NCBI RefSeq assembly: GCF_964204865.1
Contig: NC_135250.1
Span: forward strand, 12,152,001 to 12,216,000
Direction of reading: 5' to 3'
DNA: 64,000 nt
From: Styela clava
Taxonomy: Eukaryota; Chordata; Ascidiacea; Stolidobranchia; Styelidae
Part shown: piece after piece, positions 33,054 through 45,900 of the stretch
Layout: the number at the start of each line of letters is the position of its first letter
How positions within the stretch are numbered: the stretch's first letter is position 1
The notes under the pieces: model-generated
What the model saw: only the letters and a program-made list of their open reading frames with translations
Database searches by the model: none
What the model was told of the DNA's origin: nothing
Made by a program: the position numbers and the translations under genes

Positions 33054-34440
33054 AGTATGTAGGTGCAAACTTCCTGGTGCTTACTGGCGCAACTTATCTA
33101 GGTGCAAATGTAATGGGTCCCTTTGTCCAAATGAACGTCAAGGGTCAACAGACCAATGTTCATAAATTCATAATAACAGCCCGCGATAATGCTGTTCTGG
33201 TTCCTTAATATATGCTAATTGTCCACACGTTGAGGTGTTCAGATCTGTAGATAGATAGATAGATACGGTACCGTAGTTTATTTGTGTTTCCAGTGTCACG
33301 AGATTGAATTCCTGAATGGATTTTATCACAAAGCATTTACGATTTGATTTAGCTATTTGTTTAACATTGTTGGATTAATGAAAATTGCGCGTCTGTGACT
33401 TCTGAGAAGCAAAGCCCGTACAGAATGTCGGCGCATGTAAATAGATGAATGCATGCATTTGTTAGCCATCTAGGCCTATTCATGAATTGTGGATATTTTG
33501 ATTACGTTTTTGATTTTATTGAAATACTGTGAGTATTATTAAATTGTATAATACTAGATTATACAGGTACTTGTACGTACAGGTACCGTACTAGCCGTAG
33601 GAAAGATTAAGATTTTTACTTAATATGACCGAATGACCAGGCATATACCCGTAGCGATAATTTGGCTACAAAGAAATTCTGTTATTGGACACGTCAGTGG
33701 ACATAACGATCGTTTCAATATTATGTTGTTTTTCTGGTTCTTGTTTTTCTTCTTCTTCGTCATGATAAAATCGCTTTTCTTTTCGAATACCGGTACTGGA
33801 CCAATTTCTTCGAAATTTTCAGTGGTTAAAGATTGATTTTTTCACCAGAAGGCTATTACTTTCACTTATAAATTTCAAAAATTTCTGTGGACTTCGAGAG
33901 ATTCGTTTAGTTAACTACTAAAAACAACAATCACATAGAGCTGGAGACTCAATATTTAAAAATAAAATCATCTGGACTAATTTTGTTAAAGATTTTGAAA
34001 TACTCAAAAATTATATTTTAGTCAGTACTGTAAGTAGTAAATTTAATATCTTTAAAAAAGAAATATATTTAATGTGTTCTCTTCTTTTCTTTCATCTTAC
34101 TTAGTATACTTTATATAAAAAAAACTATTTTGAAAATTGTTTATCTAATTGCATGACAATGTGATATCAATACTTTCCATGATGAACAGGATGAACACAA
34201 TCAACTACCTGACTACAGCTTTATGAGTGTTTGTATGATTAGGTAATTTTGTGTGTGCAATATTTCATCATTTATATCTCATTAAAAACGTTATGGATGC
34301 TACGCTTAACCTCATTACAGCATTCAGGCATTGTGGATTTGTCCAATTTTTAAATGTTTTCCCGTTTTATTTGTGTGCTTTTGTCCAAGATGCTCTACCA
34401 GAATGAACTATGCTTATGTTTAATATTAATACTGTGTGCA
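33054..34440. other. Intergenic region with repeat D copy 4
   Basis: 33057-33140 continues the GTGCAAA tract. A short (GATA)n run lies at 33248-33266. Apart from repeat D there is no gene signal. Confidence 0.35.
33682..33908 (+). repeat. Repeat D, copy 4
   Basis: Same order of landmarks as copies 1 and 2, more diverged in the (GTTCTT)n part. Confidence 0.75.
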
Positions 34441-34444
34441 TACC

Positions 34445-34520
34445 AACTCTTTAAGAGTACGTAGTGTGGTCCACATGATGGCCGGTCGGTTTTGGCTTCC
34501 TCCACCATCAGGTCCGTGTG
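34445..34520 (+). mobile_element. SINE fragment
   Basis: GTAGTGTGGTCCACATGATG and GGCCGGTCGGTTTTGGCTTC match the core of the SINE at 60640-60690. Only the core remains. 34530-35000 shows nothing else. Confidence 0.6.
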
Positions 34521-35015
34521 CCGGATTCGGTACACCGAAGTGTCTCATTGGGCCCACCCACTTGTGTCTGCTTAACTTACGACTACAGGTTTTGTGGATA
34601 TCGATTTCTGTTGAAAATATCGATGAAAATGATGAATTGTTCACTAAAATAAATACCATAATTAAATATATTATATAAAACGAACCAGATTTCACCTAAC
34701 TCAAGAATTTATATTCATGCTTCCGAATTATTGTTCTGAAGTATGCAGATTAACAAAAGCAAAAACAAATCTCCTTTATTAACATATTCAAACCTAAGGA
34801 ATAAGTATAAAAAAGCTTTCGGACGCCTGCAGTAGGCTACATCAGCCCCATTAATCATTGTGCCACTTGGTGCAATAGATGTTCTTGTGCATTAGCTGTT
34901 AAACTAGTTTTTTTTTCTAAATAAACTGTTTTATTCATAGTTTCGTATTGATTTTTCAGCCCAGTAAGAAAGTCTATTTTCTGGAACCATCCCACTCAGG
35001 AAAGTAATTCCCCAC

Positions 35016-35283
35016 CAGTGTTCCCTCTAAGGTGTGCGCGCGCACACAGCTTACAGAGGCTGCGCACCCGCATAGATTTACTGCGCACAGACGTATTTCG
35101 ATGTAATGTAACAATGTGCTCGGTTCGCAGGTTGAGAAAGTTTGTTGTTGGCCCACTTATTACCCGGTTAGAACGCCAAAATTTCTTCATTGGTTTTTGC
35201 ACAAATATTAGTCATTTCCAAAAAAGTGTGCACACACCAAAATTTCTGCGCACACACACGACAAAAAATTAGAGGGAACATTG
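35016..35283. mobile_element. hAT-type MITE, 268 bp
   Basis: Inverted ends CAGTGTTCCCTCTAAGG (35016) and TTAGAGGGAACATTG (35283), GTGCGC-rich subterminal repeats, and target duplications TTCCCCAC (35008-35015) and TTCCCCAT (35284-35291), 7 of 8 matching. It lies about 600 bp upstream of ANKS6. Confidence 0.85.
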
Positions 35284-35291
35284 TTCCCCAT

Positions 35292-35877
35292 CCTTGCTCT
35301 ATCAGCATATTAAGTTTCAGCTCGTTGTTTTCCCCTCTAGGAATAGTTAACCAGTTCTTCTTAATGGTAGAGTAAGCCATAACGGACCAAGACCAACGGT
35401 TATGTATATGGATCTAAGTCGCCATGGAGTCCAATAATCCTCATGCACATAACCTGTGGTTGTGAACCCACATAGAATAATCTGAGTTGCGATGAACTGA
35501 TACTAATGCAAAGCTCAATGCCAACTGCCAATGGAACTTTAATGAACAATATTTCAAGTTTTGTCCTATTTTCTGGAGTTTTCTCTTTTATTTTGATCTT
35601 ATATGTCAGTATGTGAAATGCAGGTCAACATTATAAATAACTGGACAGTTCTGCGTGTTGGTTAAAAATTTTATTGCATAATACTGCAATTCCATATTCA
35701 TATATAGAAAAATTCTATCTTCTCAAATTAGTAGTTTCTTACATATCAGTTTCTTCTCGTCTAGAGCCTTGTTCACAATAAAAGTGTGAACCACTTGATA
35801 AAACAAAAAAATAAGATGTTGAGTAAAATATACATCATGTTTGTTTACATTCAAAGGGCTTATTCTTGATAGTTTCT
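35292..35877 (+). other. ANKS6 upstream region
   Basis: No coding sequence recognised. It should hold the promoter and 5' UTR. The bases just before the start codon (CTTATTCTTGATAG) could also act as a splice acceptor, so a non-coding 5' exon is possible. Confidence 0.35.
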
Positions 35878-38388
35878 ATGATGTATGATCTATGTAATGT
35901 ACCTCAGTCTATTCAAAATCTACTGTTGGCGGTCGAAAATGGTGACACACACAAAGTTCAATCAATTTTGGATCAAGATATTTCAGTTGAAACCACTGAT
36001 GCAGATGGGAATAGTTTGTTACAAATAGCAGCTGCAAATGGTCATGAAAACATAGTCAGACTTCTTTTAATTAGAGGTGCTGCACTTGATAGAAAAAATC
36101 TATACGGTTGGACACCTTTAATGCAAGCAGCACGATATGGCCATGAAAGTGTGGTATTACATTTGCTAAACAGCAAAACGGATATTAATACAACAACAAT
36201 GATGGGAATTTCAGCCTTGACTTTAGCGGTGAAGGGGGGTCATAACAAGGTTGTGGAGATTTTACTTGAAAATCACTTCACTGTTGACTGTGTTGAAAAT
36301 ACTCTCCATTTTGCTACTCCTCTCATGGTGGCAACATTGGGTGGCAGGGATGATTTGCTCCGTACCTTATTGCGATGGGGAGTGCCAGCTGACCAAAGGC
36401 ATATTGCTACAGGTTGGACTGCTCTGATGGTGACTGCGATGACTGGACAACTACCCATGGCTCGTTTATTGGTTGATAAAGGCTGCGATCCAAATCGTAA
36501 AAACCGGCATGAAAAAACAGCTCTTGCAATTGCCACAGAGTGTGAACTACGGGAGATTAGGGGATATCTAGATAGAAAAACGACAGATAAACCTGAAAAA
36601 GTTGATGATCAAGGTATCAAAATCATAGCTGCTGTTAAAAAAGGTGATTATGAAAAAGTCAAAGAAATTTTAATCAACCACAAAGATGAATGTAATGCAA
36701 CAACAACTGATGGTGCCACACCACTCATGTATGCAGCTATTACTGGACAAACAGAAATGATTAAATTGCTCGTTGAAAATGGAGCAGACGTTAATGCCAA
36801 AGATTATGAAAATGGTTGGACAGCTCTAATGCAAGCAACTTACTACAGTAAAGTTGAGGCTGCCAAGTGCTTAATTGGATTGAATGCAGATGTGGGATGT
36901 AGAGCCAAAAATAATATAACTGCCTTCGATATGGCACTCTTAATCAATGCACCTACAAGTCTTTTCAGATTACTTGCAGAACATGCTATGCAGACAAGTA
37001 ATTCATCAGCTGCAAATGGAAAAACAATAGTAGAAGGAGATGTTGTACCGAGCAAATTAACAAACACTACTATGGCCTGGGCAAACACTGTACCGTGTGA
37101 AATACAAGCTACTGATGATAGACAGAAGGAAGCACCAGGTCAAGGTACACAGAAGAAAAGCATGTGGTCTAAGTTAGGCAAGCCATTTAAAAATATTAAA
37201 CTGACTCGTACTTTTCGGAGCACATTCAAGAATCCCAATAAAGTGGATAATTTTGAAAGTACGTTAATAGCATCTGGTGATGACGCATGTGATCAAAAAG
37301 ATGGTTCACATGGCAACAGTGTAACAATAGCGGATCCTTATAGCATGACAAATCACAGTGCACCAAAGTCCAGATTGCCTGAAGAGAAATTGGCTCTTAT
37401 TCAGCCTCCTTTTCAGTCAACAGCGGGAGTTGATCGACACAACACCAATTCACAAAAAAAGACACTAGGTTCGAGAACATCAATGTCTGCAAGTTTAAAT
37501 AGTAGTGGTGAAAGCTCTGTCAGTCGTAGTGTTGTTAAACCTGTCAAGTTCTTGCAAAGCCCAGGAAATTCAGGTTGTTCAAACACTGGCAGTAGTCCAC
37601 ATTCTTCTGGTGGTGCGAGTGATGTCACGCATAGCTTCTCATTGCCTAAACATGGAAATAATCCGCACAAACAATCCGGTGATCGATATTCTGACACTGT
37701 TCTTTCAAAGATGGCCCAAATGAAACAAAGGAAAGATACTTCTTCGAATGCAAGTGGTGGGAGAATAAGGGGATCCATATCTGCGGAACAACTATCAGTC
37801 CAACCCCACCAAAAGACTCATGGTCACAGACGCATGGGAAGTAGAGTATCCATTGTGTCATCCCAGAGTACAAGCTCAACTTTGACTCCTCCAAGGAGTC
37901 CAGAACCTCAGACTCACTCGGATAAAATGCGATCTAGGTACACTGGATCTGGAAGTCGAGGAATGTCATCCCCCGATTCTACTCATAGTCATAAAAAGAA
38001 GAGACGTGCGAGGCCCGTATCAAGACCAACTTCATTCAATGAAGATGATGAACTATCTGTTATCCTTCAGAAACTTTCTCTTGAAAATTACCACCCAATT
38101 TTTGAAAAAGAGGAAATTGACATGGATACATTTCTTACAATGACAAATGGTGATTTAAGGTCTCTTGGAATAACACAAGAATTCCCAAGACAGCAACTTC
38201 TGAAAGCAATTAACCATTTAAGTGAAGGAAAAGAGAACTATAAAAAACCGGGAGGTATTCCTACATATTCATATAGTATTACTAGTGATTCAGAACGAAA
38301 TTCAAGTAAGAAATCGAGTAGTTCAACGCAGTTTGAACCTCCATCATGGAGCTATTACTCTAATGTTAAGCCTCGTTCAGGATCATGA
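35878..38388 (+). CDS. ANKS6: ANKS6-like ankyrin/SAM scaffold, single exon
   Basis: One open frame of 836 residues. Ankyrin repeats fill roughly residues 8-370, with strong repeat cores such as YGWTPLMQAARYGHE, GATPLMYAAITGQ and NGWTALMQATY. A Ser/Thr-rich low-complexity middle follows, containing VKPVKFLQSPGNSG and SPHSSGGAS, and then a SAM domain at about 723-784 (DELSVILQKLSLENYHPIFE). Order, spacing and these motifs match vertebrate ANKS6 (samcystin). That protein sits in the inversin compartment of the cilium, binds NEK8 and ANKS3, and is a nephronophthisis protein. I chose the ATG at 35878; the frame extends only four codons further upstream without an ATG. Vertebrate ANKS6 is split into many exons, so a complete intronless copy is unusual. 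AATAAA-type signals lie near 39408. Orthology is well supported; whether this is the sole copy or a retrocopy is unknown. Confidence 0.93.
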   Translation: MMYDLCNVPQSIQNLLLAVENGDTHKVQSILDQDISVETTDADGNSLLQIAAANGHENIVRLLLIRGAALDRKNLYGWTPLMQAARYGHESVVLHLLNSKTDINTTTMMGISALTLAVKGGHNKVVEILLENHFTVDCVENTLHFATPLMVATLGGRDDLLRTLLRWGVPADQRHIATGWTALMVTAMTGQLPMARLLVDKGCDPNRKNRHEKTALAIATECELREIRGYLDRKTTDKPEKVDDQGIKIIAAVKKGDYEKVKEILINHKDECNATTTDGATPLMYAAITGQTEMIKLLVENGADVNAKDYENGWTALMQATYYSKVEAAKCLIGLNADVGCRAKNNITAFDMALLINAPTSLFRLLAEHAMQTSNSSAANGKTIVEGDVVPSKLTNTTMAWANTVPCEIQATDDRQKEAPGQGTQKKSMWSKLGKPFKNIKLTRTFRSTFKNPNKVDNFESTLIASGDDACDQKDGSHGNSVTIADPYSMTNHSAPKSRLPEEKLALIQPPFQSTAGVDRHNTNSQKKTLGSRTSMSASLNSSGESSVSRSVVKPVKFLQSPGNSGCSNTGSSPHSSGGASDVTHSFSLPKHGNNPHKQSGDRYSDTVLSKMAQMKQRKDTSSNASGGRIRGSISAEQLSVQPHQKTHGHRRMGSRVSIVSSQSTSSTLTPPRSPEPQTHSDKMRSRYTGSGSRGMSSPDSTHSHKKKRRARPVSRPTSFNEDDELSVILQKLSLENYHPIFEKEEIDMDTFLTMTNGDLRSLGITQEFPRQQLLKAINHLSEGKENYKKPGGIPTYSYSITSDSERNSSKKSSSSTQFEPPSWSYYSNVKPRSGS

Positions 38389-39947
38389 TTTAAAAAATAT
38401 TTTGTTAAAAAAGTTTCATATCAATATTAGCTTGCACTCAATTTTGACTTTGGTATGTTCTTTTGGACTAATGTATACACAATTTTGATTTATATATTTG
38501 AGCTTCCTATATGTATATGTTCCACAATGATGCCATATTTTTAGTATAGAAAATTTACAATTGTGATACTTTTTTTTCTGTTTTCATATCCTCTACAGTC
38601 CTGATAAAAGTTTCATAGGTTAAACAACCCTGCTTTTTTATAGTTGAAGTTATGTTTTCTTTCAGAAGCATCATATGTTGAATGATTATTTACTTAACCA
38701 TTGAATGGAATTCAAAACCTCTTTTAACATCACTGATTCACAAAACTCTTTGTTGCTTCTTTTATATTGCCTTCATTGTGAAGTATTACTTTGTTTGTAT
38801 TAAAAATGACTCTGACTGTGCACTTTTGTGGATTTAAAAAGTTTCAGCTATAATTTTGGATTTTAAAATATACTGGTACTAGGTATCAGAAGTCTTTTGT
38901 TGCTGATTATGATCTAACAATTATCTCTTAATTAATTTCATTATGACTAAATATCTTCTGTTTTTTATACCAAATGTGCCATATTCTCTGTTTGCCAATG
39001 CTTATTGTTATTCAGAATCATGTTTTGTTTAATTATTGGTTGAAATGAGGATTATGTGAACTTTCCAATAATTGTCACCTTATAGAATTAATTTTGAAAA
39101 ATAATCATAGTAATTTTACCATTAGTGTAACAAATTGTATTTTTTACTGGAGCAAAAGTCAAGTATGTGACTACCGGTACATACTTGATACATTCCGGGT
39201 GCTAAATAAATACTGTTTCATAAGTTTTTTTGATTTACCGGGTGCTAATCATGGATGCAATAGAAAATATAATACCTATATCTTTCCTTATTGAGGAGTA
39301 TAATATAGTTTCCATTATATTGATAGGCAATTTTTGTTGGTGATTTTGATAATCTATTCCTGACTCAATTTATCAATACTTATGGTATTTTATATGCTTC
39401 ATTAAAATAAAATAAATAATTATTTTATGTTTATAAATTATAACACATAATATATTTTTGGTGAATCAAATTGAGATTTAAAATGATTTTTATGTCATTG
39501 TCTTTATATCTCCGCTTTGTCTGACCTATTGTTTTCTGAAATACTAGTAGAAGCAAGAAGATTTATCTCCTTACAACTCGTTGAATGTTAGCCATCTTAC
39601 ATTGAATATAGCCGATCTACCTAAAACATATTTTTGCATCTGAACTTTAACATTTTGTATTTGTCTTGCCTGTCTGTTTTCTGTTTCGTTCTGTACTATT
39701 GCTTTATGAGTTATCACATATTGTATTTTATATTATTCAAATCACATTTGCATTCTACATCAATTGACTGTTTACTTGCTACAATTTATTTGGTACTGTG
39801 ATTTTATTGTCATTATACTATCTATAATATTTTCTATATTAATTTGTTATATAGGATGTAATGTATTCACAGAAGCACTTAGTATGGTTGTTTGGCATTG
39901 TTGTTTGTAAAAAAAAAATATATTGAAGAATCGATTGGATCATAAAT
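38389..39947 (+). other. ANKS6 3' UTR and ANKS6-NPAT intergenic region
   Basis: Very AT-rich, no coding signal. Overlapping AATAAA motifs at 39405-39420 are the likely ANKS6 polyadenylation signal. NPAT starts about 1.56 kb downstream in the same orientation, so its promoter must lie here. Confidence 0.4.
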
Positions 39948-42900
39948 ATGCAAGTTACAAAATCTGATATTGACCAGCTGGTCCTTGGTAAGCTTACAGC
40001 TAGTTACTTGGTTTGATTATTTAATCAGTATCCTGTATAAAGGAAAAACCATATTCTCACACATGTTTTCCCATCTTGTAATGCACAAAATAAAATATCC
40101 ATCAAAAAGTGAAATGCAAAGTAATCAGTTCCAATCATGAATTTCAGCTTCCTATGCCTCAAATTGTATCCCATTCTCTCACATACCGTAGTTTTTCTTA
40201 TACGTATTCTTTGCCTTGTAGTGATTTCTGGTAGATCTTGAAATATCTTTTGTGAATAAATGTAATGTGAAATAATACTCCATAAATTTATGACACTCCC
40301 TGATAGAGAACTCTATTTATTCCTTCCAGATGTTACATGTTTTAATTGCTTTTCAAGGTTATGTAGCAGAAGAACGATATATCGGGACAAGAGACAGATT
40401 GTTTCAAGATAGTCCGAACCTACCTGAAAAAGTCCCGATCCTGCCATTGTTTGGTAAATAATCAAATTTTATTCTTTGTAAACATCATTATTAACGACAT
40501 TATTTCTTCTATGAAATTATGCAATTTATTCTTTTTGTAATTTCTGTGGCAAAATGTACTGTTTTTTGTGCCTTTCTATCAGTGAGTGTATAAACTTTTT
40601 TATCAAGAAAATTGAGAAAAAACAGTAAAATAATGTGGCTTTACCCCAAACTTTTCATGTACTTAATTTCTGAATTAAAGAAGTTCACTTTCTAATTTTT
40701 GTGTTTTTTAAAGTAAAGTGGGTTGGATGGCCTAGCGCAGGAGTGTGAAACGTTTTTGTCGGTGGGCCATATTATTATAACCAATTTTAGACGTCTCTCT
40801 GGGCCACACAAAAATTTATTTTTTCCATGTACACAACAAATTAAAAAATTCTCACAATGCAAAGTTTTAATTTAATTAACATTTTAGTGAAATTTTGAGT
40901 TCTTGCATATTGAGTTCTTGCAGTTTGTTAATAACATCAGCTTTGACAGAAGTTGTAGCATAAACTGTGGTTTGGCGGGCCGCCTGTTGCACACCCCTGG
41001 GCCCTGGCCTAGTGGTTCAGGCGTTAGATGTAACTGTGATGGCATCGCAGAATGTTCATCTCAGGTTCGAATCCCGTGCCCACCTTCTTACGCAGGGTGT
41101 AATAACTTGTGCAGGTGATGCCGATACGGAAAGTTTCCGCCTCCCGGTCCTCCCTAATAATAGTAGCTCTTTACATATTGTTATATATCAATCGCTGCTT
41201 GTATAAGGCCTCGTTTGGAGTGTCATTAAAAAATCCTAATTATGGCAGAGTTTTGCCTGCACAGTAATCATATATGATGAATGGGCATCAGATTAGAGTA
41301 ATGGCTCTTCTGAGTAACTCTAGGTGACTGACTGTGTATTTAGAGCAGTGTTTCCCAACCGGCAGGGAATTCCTCCCTATGAGGCGCTTTTGTCATTCTT
41401 GGGGAGGAATTTTGCTTATTCTTCATTATAACCACTATAAGGCTTATTTATGCGCACATAAACTACTTAAACTGTACAATTCCTTAAAGGATTGAACAAT
41501 AAAAATAGGTATTATGAACATGAAGGAGGAATTGCGAAATAGGCGAAGAGATGAATTCAACGAAAAAGTTTGAAGTTTGTATTCACTTATACAATAAGAA
41601 ATGTTATTTGTTTCAAATCTTCAATTATATTTATACAGGAGATATACCGTCTGAACATCGCTTGCATACAATATTACGGGAATATGTTGAACTTAAAACA
41701 AAACACATGGCTTCGGCATGCCCATTATGCAACAATTGCAACTCAGTGTCGGAACTGTTCAGGGTTCTTCATCTGATTGTGGATAAAATAGAGTGAGTAA
41801 TATGGAAAAATTTTGCGACTAGATATTCAATGTCAACTGATAATCTCTTTTTTTTCAATCATTAAGATAAAAAAAACTCACAATACATCTGCAGGCTTGC
41901 AAATCCGCGCCCGAAAACGAGAGTCTAGGCATACTCTCGTCGACCTCCTAACGGAATTCGAAAGATTCAATGACGTCATAGTGACGTCACATATACTCCC
42001 GTCCCAGGAAAATGTTACGCGAGTCAGGCACGAGTCAATGTGTCTAATTATATCTACGCACACACTATCTACACACCTACTTTCGCTCGATAAACACTAC
42101 TACGTCGGTACCCTCGTTCTGCGATATTGCTACTTGCGAGCGTCTCATTAAATACTAATCAAGATAGCTGCGTGCTCTGCGACGCCGTTTTCCCCGCACG
42201 ACGTAAATGACCTAATTATATATCGGGGTAATCGACCATTTTGCAGGTTTTGCTGCAAACTGTGGACTGTGAATAACTCTCAACAAGTTACCCTACAAAG
42301 AAAATAATAACTCAAGTTTTGCAAAATAAAGGGAGGAACTTTAATAAACGGCAGTCGCCGTTGCCATCGCCTGTTTTTTTTTTTTTTTTAATAAACAAAA
42401 CCATTCATGCAGTCTGGCATTTGCCGTACAAACTGAAATCTATAAAATAAGTTCGCATGTAGCAGATGAGTTCATGCAAAATAAACATCGCACAGAAAGA
42501 ACGAAATTGAATATTAAACGCTAATCGCCGCCCGTCGACTTCGCATCATTTAAAATGTATAAAAAGAAAGGTTAGAAATTGTGTCGACGAACAAAGAAAT
42601 GCGTGAGACGCTTTCAGGTTCACATATCACAGTTTTAGTCTTCTTCCGACGAGCTATCGTCGATGTTTATTAGTTGAGGCTGTACCAAGCTGGGCTTTGC
42701 CGTTTCCAACCCCCCTAAAATTGAATTTATACGTCGTTTCACGAGACCTCGTTCAGACGTCCCATCGCTTCCCATAAATCGGGCGGAAGCCTTGTTGACC
42801 AGATTTTCTCGAATGGCCCCGTCTTCGAACTGTTCTTTTCGTGTGGCAATTAATAGAAGATCTTTTATCATATTGTGTCCGAGATGTGATCGCCAATCAG

Positions 42901-45900
42901 TGAGAATTCGCCGTAAACAACTGAACCCTCTTTCGACAACAGCATTTGAGAATGGTAAGCAAAGCACTAACTCGACAACGATCAACAAATTTTTATACGC
43001 CTCCTTTTTTCGCTGGTGCAACTTGTGCCAAAAGTCGGTAGTGCTCAAATCTTTGTAAACCTCATTTCCCTGGACGTCATACTTCAAATCATCCCATTTT
43101 TTCAAGCATGCACCCTTCTCGCACCCAGCTGCGTGTAGAGGTACTTTGAAGTACTCAAAGACTTGTGAAAGATCTTGATTGCCATATTCAGGGACGGACG
43201 CATTAATCCCGACATCAAGATTTCAGGGTTCAGCCATGATAACTTACTCAAAATGTTCGTCAATAATGGATGACCCGTCATGATCTGATTGTATTGCGAT
43301 TGACGTGGCAGATACCCAATTTACGATATCCTCGTATTGGCGACATAGGATATAGAACTTGAAGCTGTGAAGATTAACAAGAAATTTCTCAGCCTTCATA
43401 TCTGACTCAGTCTCCCTCTGGTTAGTGAAATGATGGATGTAAACAATCCAATTTGTTTTTAGCGCATGGAGTGCGTTGAGTGTGTGTGCCACAAATCTTG
43501 TGCCTTGCGACTTTGGTACACTAACAACCGCGGTCTGCAACTTTTCTGCCGCATTACATACGGCGGCCCATTCTTTAGGGCTATTCCGAAAATGATAATA
43601 TGTGTCAATAAGGAAGTCAATAACTTGTTTGAAATGGGGGGTCAATGCGTCTTTCGATGCTAGTTCAATTCGATGTGAATAGCAATGTACTTTGATTAGC
43701 CGACCAGGGCACACGTCCTCCCATTTTTTAAGTAAACCCGTTTTACGCCCAAAGTTAACAGCAGCGCCATCGGCGCCGTCCCCGATAATTTTTGAAGAAA
43801 AAGGCTTAATAAGTTCCACAAGATTTTCAATGGGTGTCTCACAATTTGTTGTTATATCGGGAATCAGGAAACTCAACAGAGAGCGCAATGTAGCGTGGTA
43901 CAAATTGTTAGCGTCCACTCGAACATATTCCTCCATTGAAATCAAGTCAATTTCGTGTACAGCTGGTTTGCATTCGTGCGCTATTCTTATGTAAATTAGT
44001 TCCGACTCGTACGATAACTTGCGCTTGGCGACTGTTGACCCATCCACCATCCAGCTAAAAAAATTTACTTTTTTGTGCACTTCATTTCTTATTGAGGACA
44101 ATATCTCCTCCGCGAGAATATGTATAAAGGCTTTACAACCTTCTCTGTTACCATAGGACGTGGTTATTTTGCCGCCATTGTCTGCGCACAGTTGTAATAA
44201 GTCCGCAAACGCATTGAAAGGCAGTTCCTTTCTAGAGACATACAGTGCACTACGAACAAGAGGTTTTATGGCGTTCTCCGCCCTCTGTTTTTGGCAGCCC
44301 CATAAGCGAGCGATACTTGTTTGCGTCGGGAGCTTCCCATTCTCAATTTCGACACACTTTAAGTGGCCCTCGGAATTGAGGTGTCGTTCTAAATTATATC
44401 TTAAAATCCAGTTGGTGCCATTCTCCCCGTAAGTCGTCACATCATTAACAACTTTGCCTCCATAGCCGCGCTGTATTCTGTCACAATGTTTTTTGCATAC
44501 AATGCATGCTGCATGTACGACTTTGGTATTATCTTCGTTGAAACCGAACGTAAAACTGTCCTTTAATCTGTTTGGCCAAAACTTCCAGGCCGCTACAGAG
44601 ACGGACCTTGATTTTTCCTCCATTTACTCAATCATACAATTCATAATATCTCCTGTGGTATTTTTAAACAAACAAAAAAACGGTGTTACGCAAAGATACC
44701 CTTTTACCGGTAATTTACAACAAAACAGCCGTTAATATAACTAATTAATTACACTAGCCCTAGTCTTACCGACATCTCATCTTTGTTAGTCTGCAACACT
44801 TCTATTAAATTCATAATACGCATTCGCAGTCTGCCTTATTACAAGGGAACATTCTGCATTCGCCAACGCCAAGTCGTCCGGAGGCGTGCCCGTGCTTGAT
44901 TCCTCGCTTTTCGCTGTAATGTACTATTGTGACATCATAAACCATCGCCCGCAAACGATTTTACGTCACTAAAGAATAAAGAGAGAGAGGCGGCGGAAAA
45001 AATCGCCTCGGACTCTCGTGTACTGCTGGACGCGAGTAATGACGTTTTTTACGGGAGTAATAGCTAGACTCGGGTAGGGCAAAATACGCGAGTCTAGACT
45101 AGAGTATGACTCGCGTACTCGCGTAGATTTGCAAGCCTGCATCTGTTATTTGACAAATATATATGTACTGAGCATATTAACATGATTGAGTAAATTAACA
45201 TAGTATTTTTCTGATCTATCCAAAGTAAAGATATTACTGTTATTTTTTATCTGTTAGCGAGCTGCTGAGAATAATAATGTACGGTAATACCCCCTCTTTG
45301 AACATAGTTATCAACTTATGCGTCACCAAATTTGTCTGAATAGTTTATTCTTCCAATCATTTCACATAGTGACTTTCAAATTTGTGTTTTTCAATCCATA
45401 CTTTTGTTTTGGTTTATTTTTTCAAGTTTTACGATAATATAAACTTCATTCAGAAACTTCAATTTGTCTGTATCACCACCACAACTACAAGAAATATCTA
45501 CTCCTACACCAGGTGAATTAATTTTACATATAAAAAGGATTCTAAACCTTTGTTGCATCTCTACAGTGCTTACTCTCACTCCATACATTGAATAGTAAAA
45601 GCCAGTATTACTTATTAAGATATTAATCGATACAACAAAAGTTAGCTGAATTTGCATGCTATTGTTAAAAAAAAATTAACTTGGAATTGATTTACCGGTA
45701 AATGTTTTATCATTTTTCATGTTTTAAACAGAAGTTCATCGTTTGAGTCCATCATCAATATCACAAGAAAGAAGAGAAAAATCATCTAAAAAATCTCCAA
45801 ATGCTATTAAAAGGACAGGTTTGTTTGACACTGCATTTTCATTTTTATCAATAAATTTCATGGGATTTTTTATTCCGAAAAAACATTAAAACAACTGTTC

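Noticed and set aside
41001..41085. Possible functional tRNA gene
   Set aside because: A and B boxes are present but cloverleaf arms do not pair; fits a tRNA-derived SINE.
42792..44735. Plus-strand frames opposite the hAT transposase
   Set aside because: Antisense shadows of the transposase coding sequence.
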